Positions 1 to 8,008 of a stretch of DNA of 64,000 bases are shown one piece after another. Below the pieces are notes generated by a model that was not told the origin of the DNA, searched no databases, and worked only from the letters and a program-made list of their open reading frames with translations. The stretch covers positions 124,001 to 188,000 of the forward strand of contig NZ_JACFAJ010000006.1 in the NCBI RefSeq assembly GCF_014250685.1, given 5' to 3'. The DNA is from Cetobacterium sp. 2A (GTDB lineage: Bacteria > Fusobacteriota > Fusobacteriia > Fusobacteriales > Fusobacteriaceae). Both the position numbers and the translations under genes were made by a program. The first letter of the stretch is position 1. The number at the start of each line of letters is the position of its first letter.

Positions 1-762
1 AAATGCTATAGATCCATCTTTTATTTTTTCTTTTTGAACCAAACTAGCATTTTCTAAATATACATATCCGCCATCTTCTGGAATAAAACTTTGAAATTTA
101 TTATCTTTATTCATATTAAAGAATATAGAACTTGTGGCATAACCTGTCATCATGGGAGCTTCTCCTGCACTAAATTTTGCAAAAGTTTCACTCCATCCAG
201 GTTCCACTGCATATATTGATGGCTTTATAGTTTTCCAAAACTCTTTCCAATTCTCACCATACAAAGCTATACTCCAAAATAAAAGCTCTTGCCCTGTAGT
301 CTCCATAGGACTTTCAACAAATAAACTTTTTTTAATTTCACCAATTTCTTTTAAATTTTTTGGAACTTTTTTAATTTTAGTAGTATCGTAATTTATAGCC
401 ATTAGACCATAGTCAAAAGGAGTCAAATATCCTTCACTGTCTAAGATATATTCTTTATTTTCTATTTTATCTATATTTGTCACAGAGTATTTAGAAAGTA
501 AGTTATCTTTTTTAGCTATTTCTCCCATAACTTGAGTTAATCCTATCACCACGTCAGCTTTCGGATTTTTTTTCTCAAGTTTTAATCTAGCAACAAGTCC
601 ATCTACAGATATAAATTTTAATGTATGTCCTGTATTTTTATGAAAAATTTCTCCATAATTTTTTTCTATCCATTTCATTGAATTTGGACCATATATAATA
701 ACCTCGTCTGAAAAACTGTAACTACTGATTATCAACATTAATACATAAAATATTTTTTTCAT
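1..762 (-). CDS. thiB: Thiamine-binding periplasmic protein (ABC transporter), 3' end cut by window
   Basis: Reading down from an ATG at 762 there is an open frame of 254 codons that runs off the window, so the C-terminus is missing. Residues 1-18 are a typical signal peptide ending in SYSFS. The body reads as a class of periplasmic solute-binding protein, with a stretch PGWSETFAKFSAGEAPM and a following GYATSSIF segment that matches the TbpA/ThiB family (thiamine and its phosphates, delivered to a ThiP/ThiQ ABC importer). A GGAGG lies 5 bases upstream. The partner permease and ATPase would lie beyond the window, so the substrate is inferred. It could instead bind a related cation or phosphonate. 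No TPP-riboswitch-length leader is present upstream. Confidence 0.72.
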   Translation of the reverse strand, partial: MKKIFYVLMLIISSYSFSDEVIIYGPNSMKWIEKNYGEIFHKNTGHTLKFISVDGLVARLKLEKKNPKADVVIGLTQVMGEIAKKDNLLSKYSVTNIDKIENKEYILDSEGYLTPFDYGLMAINYDTTKIKKVPKNLKEIGEIKKSLFVESPMETTGQELLFWSIALYGENWKEFWKTIKPSIYAVEPGWSETFAKFSAGEAPMMTGYATSSIFFNMNKDNKFQSFIPEDGGYVYLENASLVQKEKIKDGSIAF

Positions 763-793
763 TTTTCCTCCCAATATTTTCTTACTCATAAAC

Positions 794-822
794 TATATAT
801 AACAAAATAAAACAATTGTCAA
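794..822 (-). promoter_or_regulatory. Promoter for thiB-like gene
   Basis: On the minus strand TTGACA (817-822) is followed after exactly 17 bases by TATATA (794-799). The predicted transcript begins about 25 bases before the thiB ATG, leaving no space for a riboswitch. Confidence 0.7.
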
Positions 823-916
823 TTTTTTTGAAATTATTTTTGACCTATTTTAAAGGATGTTGCTTTATTTGAAGTACAATGATTATTAAGTATAACCAAG
901 ATTGGAGGCGTTCCTT

Positions 917-1558
917 ATGAAGATTTTATTAATTTTTATTACGTCAATTTTAATAGTTTCTTGTACAACTACAACCACAAAAGAAAGTCAAACAAATGAT
1001 TTTTCTATGAAAAAAACTCAGAATGGAATTACTTATTTATCTGATTCAAATTCACCTTATACAGGTGTTCTTGTAAATAATTCTTTCGTGGGTAAAGTAA
1101 AGCCTAAGTCAACTTATTCTGATGGTATTTTACATGGTGAAATAGTAAAATGCTACGATGATGGTCCTTTAAGAGCTACAGGTAATTACAAATCTGGAGA
1201 AAAAAATGGAGTTTGGAAATCTTATTATCGTAACGGACAAATTAGCAATAAGGAATTTTTTAAGGACGGATTATTAAATGGTGATTGGATATCATACTAT
1301 GATAATGGTATGTTAAAATCTAAGGGTAAATATTTAAATGGTAAAAGAACTGGACCGTGGGAATTTTATTACGATAATGGAAAATTAAATATTTCTACAA
1401 GTTATGCTGATGATGAACTTCATGGGCCTTATCTTTTCCATTATAGACATGGAACAAAACAAATTGAGGGTTATTACAAAAATGGTATAAAAAATAACAT
1501 TTGGAAATTCTATTCACCTGATGGAACTCTTATAAAAACTGTTAAAACTTCCTATTAA
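917..1558 (+). CDS. YwqK-family (MORN-like repeat) lipoprotein
   Basis: The frame is open from 902, but the ATG at 917 has GGAGG 8 bases upstream and begins a proper lipoprotein signal (MKILLIFITSILIVSC, lipobox IVSC with Cys16). The remaining 198 residues are about seven repeats of roughly 23 residues built on a Y-x-x-G-x-x-x-G-x-W-x-x-Y-Y-x-N-G pattern. This is the MORN_2/YwqK repeat. Databases often call such proteins 'YwqK family antitoxin', but no toxin gene is adjacent: the neighbours are divergent thiB and convergent sepF. A role as an outer-membrane or periplasmic beta-repeat lipoprotein is inferred. A second family member lies at 44871-45365. Confidence 0.75.
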   Translation: MKILLIFITSILIVSCTTTTTKESQTNDFSMKKTQNGITYLSDSNSPYTGVLVNNSFVGKVKPKSTYSDGILHGEIVKCYDDGPLRATGNYKSGEKNGVWKSYYRNGQISNKEFFKDGLLNGDWISYYDNGMLKSKGKYLNGKRTGPWEFYYDNGKLNISTSYADDELHGPYLFHYRHGTKQIEGYYKNGIKNNIWKFYSPDGTLIKTVKTSY

Positions 1559-1560
1559 TA

Positions 1561-1592
1561 AAAAAAGATGGCTTAAATTGCCATCTTTTTTT
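1561..1592. terminator. Bidirectional terminator
   Basis: AAAAAAGATGGC and GCCATCTTTTTT pair around a 7-base loop, with A and T runs on both sides. It lies between the convergent lipoprotein and sepF genes. Confidence 0.85.
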
Positions 1593-1911
1593 ATCTTTTT
1601 CTATACTGCGGAATTATTTCCTCTTCTTCATCATATCTCGAATCTAACACGCTTGGAACTTTCTCTTTATAATCCATCAAATATTTCTTATCTTTAGGAA
1701 TTGAACAAAAAACTTTCTCTCCTGGATTTACTATCTGACCTTCTTGAATATAAACTGCACCACTAATAAAATCTAAAATTCTTTGAGAATTTTCAGCATC
1801 TAAATCACATAGATTTATATGTACTATCTTCTCTTCTCTTATATACTCAACACATTTCATACAATCCTCAAATTTTATAGGTTTAAAAAATACTATTTCA
1901 TAATCCATCAT
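1591..1911 (-). CDS. sepF: Short SepF-like cell division protein
   Basis: A 106-residue protein matching the SepF (DUF552/YlmF) core: residues around 42-72 carry the RILDFISGAVYIQEGQI block, followed by VFCSIP. SepF polymerises and links FtsZ to the membrane in Firmicutes, Actinobacteria and Cyanobacteria. Usual length is about 150-190 residues because an amphipathic membrane helix and a linker precede the core; here the core begins almost at residue 1. A short acidic tail (DEEEE) follows. The start has two ATGs in tandem (1911 and 1908) after a GGAG. It sits 22 bases downstream of nrnA in the same run. The call is good for the fold; the division role is inferred. Confidence 0.78.
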   Translation of the reverse strand: MMDYEIVFFKPIKFEDCMKCVEYIREEKIVHINLCDLDAENSQRILDFISGAVYIQEGQIVNPGEKVFCSIPKDKKYLMDYKEKVPSVLDSRYDEEEEIIPQYRKR

Positions 1912-1933
1912 ATTTTCTCCTCTCTAAATTTTA

Positions 1934-2878
1934 TTATAAACTTTGTTCAACAATTTTTAAAATTTCTTCCGCTGGAAGAGTAGAACTAAATCCAGAGGCT
2001 TTAATGTGTCCTCCACCACCAAATTTTGATGCAATAGCATTTACATCTGCATCTTTTTTACTTCTCATGCTTCCTTTGATGGTTCCATTTTCTTCTTCTC
2101 TTAAAAATAGAGATACTTCGCTTTCAATATTACTATTAATTTCCTCAACCAAACCTTCTGTATCGTCTTTTGTCCCGCTTAGTGCTTTTAATTCAGAATA
2201 CGGCAAATAGAAATATGTCAGTTTTTTTTCAGGAATATATCTCATTTCTTCAAAAGCTTTTCCTAAAATTTTCATTCCAATATAAGTCCTACTTGCATAA
2301 AAATCTTTTGCTATTTTAGAATTATTTACACCTAATTCTATTAATTCTCCTGCTATTTCAAAGGTTTTCTTTGTTACATTATCATGAGAAAAATTCCCTG
2401 TATCATTTACAATCCCAGTATATATGGCTTCTGCCATATTAAAATCCAAATCTATTTCTAAATCCTTTAAAAGAGAGTACATCACTTCAGATGTTGAAGA
2501 TATATTTTCTACTAAATTTATATCCCCATATAAAGGATTACTTATATGATGATCTATATTAATTTTAAATATATTCTCTATTTTATTTTTCACGTCTCCA
2601 ATTCTTTCAAGTGTTGCAGAATCTACTATTATCGCTAAATCTGAATCCAGATTCCCCTGTATTTCAGACGATAGCAAGATAGATTCAGTACCTTTTAGAA
2701 ATTCTAGATTTTTCGGAACCTTGTCCTGTAAAATAAATTTAATTTTTTTATTAGGAAATTTTTTTACAAGTCCTAAATAAAGAGCTATTCCTGAACCTAT
2801 AGCATCCCCATCTGGATTAACATGACTCGTAATAACTATTTTTTCTGAATTTAATATTTTTTCCTTTATATCTTTCAC
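1934..2878 (-). CDS. nrnA: DHH/DHHA1 phosphoesterase, nanoRNase / pAp phosphatase
   Basis: The 314-residue protein has all DHH-family signatures: HVNPDGDA at about 19-26, IVDSATLERIGD at about 84-95, the NIDHH motif at about 107-111, and the DHHA1 glycine motif GGGGH near 287-291. This is the NrnA/YtqI family, which degrades 2-5 nt RNA and/or 3'-phosphoadenosine 5'-phosphate with Mn2+ in the cytoplasm. The start is GTG at 2878; the in-frame upstream stop leaves no alternative, and the nearest SD (AGGAAG, 2894-2899) is rather far at 15 bases. It lies between yitT-like and sepF genes in one run. Confidence 0.88.
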   Translation of the reverse strand: MKDIKEKILNSEKIVITSHVNPDGDAIGSGIALYLGLVKKFPNKKIKFILQDKVPKNLEFLKGTESILLSSEIQGNLDSDLAIIVDSATLERIGDVKNKIENIFKINIDHHISNPLYGDINLVENISSTSEVMYSLLKDLEIDLDFNMAEAIYTGIVNDTGNFSHDNVTKKTFEIAGELIELGVNNSKIAKDFYASRTYIGMKILGKAFEEMRYIPEKKLTYFYLPYSELKALSGTKDDTEGLVEEINSNIESEVSLFLREEENGTIKGSMRSKKDADVNAIASKFGGGGHIKASGFSSTLPAEEILKIVEQSL

Positions 2879-2905
2879 TACTATTTTTAATCACTTCCTT
2901 AAGTT

Positions 2906-3802
2906 TTATAACTTTTTTAATTTTTCTGGATTAACTTCAAATGTATAACCTCTTCCCATAACTTCATGAACCTCTGATATTACAACAAAAGCCTCTTTAT
3001 CTACATGTGAAATCATATCTTTTAGTATAAAAACTTCTCTATTTCTTAAAACTGTCATAATAACATCTTTTTTCTCTAAAGAATATAGAGCTTCTGCCTT
3101 AAAACAATTCCCAGTTTTTCCTAAATCATTAACTATTATATCTCTTACCTCTTTATATTTAGAAGTAACTATATAAGCCATCTTAGCTCCACCTTGTCCC
3201 TCTATAACTTTATTTATTACAATTCCAGTTGTATAAAGGTTTATCAAAGCATAAAGGGCTTTTTCAACTCCAAAAATATAAGCTGCTGCTGTTATAACAA
3301 AGAAATCTATTATAATTAGTGCTTGTCCTACTGGAATTTTAAAATATTTATTCATTATCCCCGATAAAATATCACTTCCTCCAGTTGTCCCACCCCTCTT
3401 TATAACAATTCCAAGTCCAATTCCCATAAATAATCCACCATAAATTGGAGCTAAGAAAAGATTCCCTCCTTTTGTAAAATCTATAAGAGTTCCATATGAA
3501 GGAATCAAATACTTAATCATGTCAATATTAATTGACAAAAAACTTATTCCCAATAAAGTTTTTAACCCATAACTTTTTCCAAAAACTTTTAGTCCAAATA
3601 AAAATATTGGAATATTAATTACAAAAATTAAATTTCCTAAAGATATTCCAGTAAAAGAATTTATTATAATAGAAATTCCCGTAACTCCACCAGGAGCCAA
3701 ATTTGCTGGAACTAAAAATACATCTATTCCAAATGCAACTATTAAAGTTCCCACGTAAATTAGGAAATAGTCTAATGCAATACTCACTTTTTTTCTTTTC
3801 AA
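2906..3802 (-). CDS. YitT family membrane protein (DUF161 + DUF2179)
   Basis: A 298-residue protein with five or six hydrophobic segments in residues 10-200. It carries the family's early signature FLVPANLAPGGVTGISII and a GGTTGGSDIL segment, and then a soluble C-terminal DUF2179 domain (about 215-290). Members are inner-membrane proteins of unknown transport function. Translation starts at TTG (3802) after a GGGGGA. The gene follows hprK by 17 bases and precedes nrnA by 27, so it is cotranscribed. The function cannot be inferred further. Confidence 0.82.
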   Translation of the reverse strand: MKRKKVSIALDYFLIYVGTLIVAFGIDVFLVPANLAPGGVTGISIIINSFTGISLGNLIFVINIPIFLFGLKVFGKSYGLKTLLGISFLSINIDMIKYLIPSYGTLIDFTKGGNLFLAPIYGGLFMGIGLGIVIKRGGTTGGSDILSGIMNKYFKIPVGQALIIIDFFVITAAAYIFGVEKALYALINLYTTGIVINKVIEGQGGAKMAYIVTSKYKEVRDIIVNDLGKTGNCFKAEALYSLEKKDVIMTVLRNREVFILKDMISHVDKEAFVVISEVHEVMGRGYTFEVNPEKLKKL

Positions 3803-3819
3803 TTTTTATCCCCCAAGTA

Positions 3820-5766
3820 TTAATCTTCTAATAAAATTCGTTCCTTTCTAGTAAGTAATTCTTTTCCTTTTAGATATGATTTCTCTGAATCATATCCAAG
3901 CCTTTTGGCCATAAGATTCATAACTGCTATTTCAACCATTGCTGCCGCATTTCTTCCCGAAGATATATACAAAACAGCTTTATAGATACTATTATCAAGG
4001 ATCTCTGTAGTACTACTCATGTAATTAACTGAAGTTAAATAATTTTCAGATTTTTGTTCTTGAAGCTCTATAATAGCGTCCAATCTTTTACTAATTCTAA
4101 CAGCTCCTAGTCCATATAGAGCTTTTATATCAATTATTCCAAGTCCTCTTATCTCCATAAAATAGGGAAGCTTTGCTGCTTTTCCTACAACATCCCCAGA
4201 TATTCCTCTTACAAATTTAACCATGTCATCAGCAATAAGTCTATGACCTCTGTGTATAAGTTCTAAAGCTGTTTCACTTTTTCCTATTCCACTCTTTCCT
4301 GTTAGTAAAACTCCAAAACCATACATCTCTACAAAGACTCCGTGAATAGATATATTTGGTGCAAAATAAGTTTCCAAATATCCACTATATTTTGCAACTA
4401 TTTCACTTGTTCTTTCATAAGGACTTCTCAGTAAAATGACTTCTTTTTCCTTTATAATATCCATAAAATAATCAGGTATTTCTTCTACTCCTGATAAAAT
4501 TATCATAGGAAAACCAAAATCAAAATATTTTCTCAAGTTTTTTTCTCTTTCTTTTTCATCTAAACTCTCTAAAAATTTAAACTCGACATTAGAAAAAATC
4601 TGAACTCCATTATATCCTTCTTCTTCGTACATATCAAAATATCCAGAGAGAGCTAACGAAGGTCTGTGTATGCCAGTTGTTGTAATATACCTAGTATCTA
4701 AAAACTTTTCTCCATTTAATATTTCTAAATTAAATTGATTTTTTATTTTTCTGACTGGAAGAAGTTTTCTATTGTCCATTTCTTGTCCCCTTTGGCTTCT
4801 TTTTTTATTTTCTGCAATCATCTTTTTAGATTCTTCCCAAAAATACTCAGCTGAGTTTACTCCAGTTTTTTTCAATCTATGGTTTATTGCTGCTGTTTCA
4901 ATAATAATAGCTAAATTTCTTCCTTTTCTTACAGGTAGAGTCACTTTAGGAATTTTATAATCTAATATCTCCTCATAAACCTCATCTAATCCTAACCTAT
5001 CATAGAATTTTTTTTCGTCCCATTTTTCTAAAACTACTAACATATTTATTTTTTTTCTTTTTCTTGTACTTTTTATTCCAAAATGATTAGTTAAATCAAT
5101 CGAATTCCCATCTTTTCCAAACAAAAAGAAGTGCTTATCTGGACTATTTTTATCAGAACTATTAATTCCAACAAGTTCATCATCCGATATTTTTTTTACA
5201 ATCATTTTTGTATCAGTAATAAATTTATGGCCTCTTTCTAAGAGTTCTATTGTAGCTCCTAATTTTGCTTCTTCATCACCAGTTATAAGCATTCCAACAC
5301 CATATATATCAAGAAGTATATGATTATTTATTATCGTTTCAGGAGCCAACTCTCTTTGCAAGTAAAACTTCATTGCCCTTATAAGCTCTGTTGTTCTAAG
5401 CTTCGATTTTAAAAGAGGTTTTCCATTTTTTTTAGCTAATTCTATAAATTCATTATTAACAAATGAATCATAAGTTAATATAAGAACAGGAAAATCAAAA
5501 GAAAAATATTTTTCCATAAATTCTCTTCTTTTTTCCGAGCTCATTCCCTCAAGATATACAGCCTCTTTTTTACCTAATACATGTATATATTTATTTAACT
5601 CTTCTCCTGACTCATTAAAAAATCCCGTTAGTTCATACCCGATTCTATAAATACTAGGAGATATTATTACGTTAGTTGTATCTTTTTCTACCAAATTTTC
5701 TAAATTTAATTTTTTGGCCAATTCTTGAATTGATATAGTTTTTTTTACCTTAGTTTTTATCTCCAC
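3820..5766 (-). CDS. hprK: Tandem double-length HPr kinase/phosphorylase
   Basis: HPrK phosphorylates Ser46 of the PTS protein HPr with ATP and also removes the phosphate; it controls carbon catabolite repression. The usual length is about 310 residues. This protein is 648 and contains two complete HPrK copies. Copy 1 (about 10-320) has a ruined P-loop: GDEEAKLG at 163-170 replaces G-x-SG-x-GKS. RGHKFITDT replaces RGHxLxADD. Its C-terminal signature LEKWDEKKFYDRLGLDE and PVRKGRNLAIIIETAAIN (278-295) is intact. Copy 2 (about 336-645) has a perfect P-loop GKSGIGKSE (490-498), RGHRLIADD (506-514) and EIRGLGIIDI (538-547), but its C-terminal PVRxGRN signature has decayed to YISSGRN. A charged linker of about 20 residues joins them. 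The start is GTG. It overlaps the upstream small gene by 17 bases. Confidence 0.9.
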   Translation of the reverse strand: MEIKTKVKKTISIQELAKKLNLENLVEKDTTNVIISPSIYRIGYELTGFFNESGEELNKYIHVLGKKEAVYLEGMSSEKRREFMEKYFSFDFPVLILTYDSFVNNEFIELAKKNGKPLLKSKLRTTELIRAMKFYLQRELAPETIINNHILLDIYGVGMLITGDEEAKLGATIELLERGHKFITDTKMIVKKISDDELVGINSSDKNSPDKHFFLFGKDGNSIDLTNHFGIKSTRKRKKINMLVVLEKWDEKKFYDRLGLDEVYEEILDYKIPKVTLPVRKGRNLAIIIETAAINHRLKKTGVNSAEYFWEESKKMIAENKKRSQRGQEMDNRKLLPVRKIKNQFNLEILNGEKFLDTRYITTTGIHRPSLALSGYFDMYEEEGYNGVQIFSNVEFKFLESLDEKEREKNLRKYFDFGFPMIILSGVEEIPDYFMDIIKEKEVILLRSPYERTSEIVAKYSGYLETYFAPNISIHGVFVEMYGFGVLLTGKSGIGKSETALELIHRGHRLIADDMVKFVRGISGDVVGKAAKLPYFMEIRGLGIIDIKALYGLGAVRISKRLDAIIELQEQKSENYLTSVNYMSSTTEILDNSIYKAVLYISSGRNAAAMVEIAVMNLMAKRLGYDSEKSYLKGKELLTRKERILLED

Positions 5767-5950
5767 CCCAAAACCCCTCTTTTCTCAGTGGATAGTTTGT
5801 CTCTATCTCTTTCATTTTTAGTTCTCTATTTATTCTATTGTATTCATAAATATCTTTTAATTTTTGATATAGTCCATATTCTACATAACTAAAGATTGAA
5901 AAGATAGATAAAATATAAACTATCCTTAAAAACGCTCCCTTTTTAGCCAT
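5750..5950 (-). CDS. Small single-span membrane protein, unknown
   Basis: A 66-residue protein with a basic N-terminus, one hydrophobic segment at about 8-24, and a charged, possibly coiled-coil tail (KLKDIYEYNRINRELKMKE). AGGAG lies 7 bases before the ATG. It overlaps folC upstream by 8 bases and hprK downstream by 17, so translational coupling is likely. The layout recalls FtsB/DivIC-like bitopic proteins, but it is too short and lacks a recognisable signature, so no function is assigned. Confidence 0.6.
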   Translation of the reverse strand: MAKKGAFLRIVYILSIFSIFSYVEYGLYQKLKDIYEYNRINRELKMKEIETNYPLRKEGFWGGDKN

Positions 5951-7181
5951 TAAATATCTCCTCTTTAAATTTACTTAATAAATAAAAGGATCCACACAAA
6001 ACTATAACTTTTTTATTCATACTTTTAGCTAGTTCATAAGCCTTTGAAATTTTGTTTTCTATTATTATATTTTTAGATACAAAACTTTTAGCTAATTCCT
6101 CTCCCGTCATTCCTCTTTTATTTTCTTCCAAAGATGTAAGAATTATATTGTTAGAAAAACTTTCAATGACAGGTGCCATTTTATTTATATCTTTATCTTT
6201 TAAAATAGATACTATTGTAACTACCTCATCACTTTCATACCCATCTTTAAGAATCTCTTTTAATTTTGATACCCCATCAAAATTATGAGCTCCATCTAAA
6301 ACAGTTATCTCTTCTTCAGTTTTTAAAACTTCAAATCTACAAGGCCAAACAACCTTTTTTATACCCGATTTTATAATAGAATTTGGAACAGATAATTTTT
6401 TTAAGACCTCGTAGGCACATAAAAAATTATTGTACTGGTATCCACCAAAAAGAGAAAATTCATATTTCTCTTTTTCTAGTGTAATTTCAGTTATAAAATT
6501 TTTAAAATCTAACTCATATTTACTTTCTGAGTATTTGCTTAAAACATTCACATAATCAGTTGTCTTTTCTTCTATAGCTGTTATAAAATCTAAATCTAGA
6601 GATGAAACTACTACATCAGCTCCATTTTTTATTATTCCAGCTTTTTCTTTTGATATCTCATATACATTATTTCCTAAAAATTCTGTATGATCTAATGATA
6701 CATTTGTAATAACTACCATTTCAGGTAAAACAACATTCGTTGCATCATATTTTCCACCAAGTCCAACCTCAACTATTGCATATTCAATTTTTTTATCAGA
6801 AAAATATTTAAACATCATAGCAGTAGTTACTTCAAAAAACGTTGGAGTTATTCCAATTTTATTCACTGCCTCTTTTACTATTTTATAATAATAAGCTATT
6901 TCGCTATCAGAAATATCCTCACCGTTAACTCTTATTCTCTCATTAAACTTAAGAATATGAGGTGACGTATATTTACCAACGCTATTTCCATTTTCTATTA
7001 AAACTGTCTCTATAGTTGTTGAGGTAGAACCTTTTCCATTAGTTCCTCCTACATGGATTACTTTATAATCTTTCTCAGGATTTCCCATTTCTTCACATAA
7101 TTTTTCTATGTTACTTAGACCAAGCTTTATTCCATGCATAGAATATGAATAAAGTTCATCTAAAAGTTGATTTATATCCAT
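5943..7181 (-). CDS. folC: Folylpolyglutamate synthase / dihydrofolate synthase
   Basis: Residues 44-51 (from ATG 7181) form the Mur-ligase-like ATP loop GGTNGKGS. VEVGLGGKYDATN (the omega-loop metal and ATP region), the SLDHTEFLG segment and VLDGAHN follow in FolC order. The enzyme adds glutamate to folates (and usually to dihydropteroate) in the cytoplasm. Length, 412 residues, is normal. An upstream in-frame ATG at 7193 has only a weak SD, while GGGGGAAG precedes the ATG at 7181, which I chose. Its last codons overlap the small membrane protein gene. folA, another folate gene, is far away at 59516. Confidence 0.88.
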   Translation of the reverse strand: MDINQLLDELYSYSMHGIKLGLSNIEKLCEEMGNPEKDYKVIHVGGTNGKGSTSTTIETVLIENGNSVGKYTSPHILKFNERIRVNGEDISDSEIAYYYKIVKEAVNKIGITPTFFEVTTAMMFKYFSDKKIEYAIVEVGLGGKYDATNVVLPEMVVITNVSLDHTEFLGNNVYEISKEKAGIIKNGADVVVSSLDLDFITAIEEKTTDYVNVLSKYSESKYELDFKNFITEITLEKEKYEFSLFGGYQYNNFLCAYEVLKKLSVPNSIIKSGIKKVVWPCRFEVLKTEEEITVLDGAHNFDGVSKLKEILKDGYESDEVVTIVSILKDKDINKMAPVIESFSNNIILTSLEENKRGMTGEELAKSFVSKNIIIENKISKAYELAKSMNKKVIVLCGSFYLLSKFKEEIFNG

Positions 7182-7203
7182 GTCTTCCCCCATTTTCTCT
7201 ATA

Positions 7204-7899
7204 TTAGATTGTTTTTAATATATTTTCTATTATCACTTTTGAATTAGTAGCTGCAAGCTTTACAAACTCATTAAAATTAGATTCTGCATCATGATTTGCT
7301 TTATCAGAAATTGATCTTATTATTAAGAATGGAGTTTCAAATAAGTGACAAACATGAGCAACAGAAGCTCCTTCCATCTCTACACATTCTCCATTAAATT
7401 TTTCTCTTAAATTTTTTATTCTATCAACAGATGCTACAAATACATCTCCACTTAAAATAGTTCCTTGCCAAACTTTCTCATTTCCAAAAGCTTCTTTTGC
7501 GGCTATTGCTGCTAAATTTTGTAACTGCTCATCGGCTTTAAATCTTGAAACTTCCATTCTTGGTATAACTCCAGCTTCATATCCAAAAGCAGTTGCATCA
7601 AAATCGTGCTCTACAAGATCCGTAGATATAACTATATCCCCAATATTTATATCAGGATTTAATGCTCCTGCTACTCCTGTAAATAAAACTTTGTCAACCC
7701 CAAAATGATTTATCAGTATTGTTGCACAGATAGCCGCATTTACTTTTCCTATTCCACATTCTACTAATACTATCTCTTTATTTTCAATTTTTCCAACATA
7801 AAATGTTAAATTTCCCTTTTTTTCTACTGAAGATATTTCCATTATTTCTTTTAGTTCAACTACCTCTTCATTCATAGCTCCGATTATTCCAATTTTCAT
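7204..7899 (-). CDS. mtnN: 5'-methylthioadenosine/S-adenosylhomocysteine nucleosidase
   Basis: A 231-residue nucleoside phosphorylase-fold protein. The start MKIGIIGAMNEEV, the central SGDVFVAS, the substrate motif VEMEGASVAHVC and the RSISDKAN segment with its catalytic Asp are all diagnostic of MtnN/Pfs. It cleaves MTA and SAH to adenine plus methylthioribose or S-ribosylhomocysteine, feeding methionine salvage and, where LuxS exists, AI-2 production. GGAGG precedes the ATG. It heads the minus-strand run toward sepF. Confidence 0.93.
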   Translation of the reverse strand: MKIGIIGAMNEEVVELKEIMEISSVEKKGNLTFYVGKIENKEIVLVECGIGKVNAAICATILINHFGVDKVLFTGVAGALNPDINIGDIVISTDLVEHDFDATAFGYEAGVIPRMEVSRFKADEQLQNLAAIAAKEAFGNEKVWQGTILSGDVFVASVDRIKNLREKFNGECVEMEGASVAHVCHLFETPFLIIRSISDKANHDAESNFNEFVKLAATNSKVIIENILKTI

Positions 7900-7929
7900 T
7901 ATACTACCTCCTACTTTATATTCAAAAAA

Positions 7930-7958
7930 ATTATATCATATTAGCTAACTTTTAACAA
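7930..7958 (-). promoter_or_regulatory. Promoter for the mtnN-folC-hprK run
   Basis: Minus strand TTGTTA (7953-7958), a 17-base spacer and a perfect TATAAT (7930-7935). The start point would be about 25 bases before mtnN. Confidence 0.75.
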
Positions 7959-7963
7959 TTATA

Positions 7964-7972
7964 TGCTATAAT
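7964..7972 (+). promoter_or_regulatory. Extended -10 promoter for lpxL-like gene
   Basis: TGCTATAAT is a perfect extended -10 about 37 bases before the ATG at 8009. No good -35 is present at the right distance. It overlaps the -35 side of the divergent mtnN promoter. Confidence 0.65.
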
Positions 7973-8008
7973 ACCAATTATACTTTATACAAATTTTAGG
8001 TGGTAAAA

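Noticed and set aside
763-916. TPP riboswitch before the thiamine-binding gene
   Set aside because: The promoter leaves only about 25 leader bases, and no THI-box bases were seen.
917-1558. Antitoxin of a toxin-antitoxin pair
   Set aside because: The product is a lipoprotein and neither neighbour resembles a toxin.
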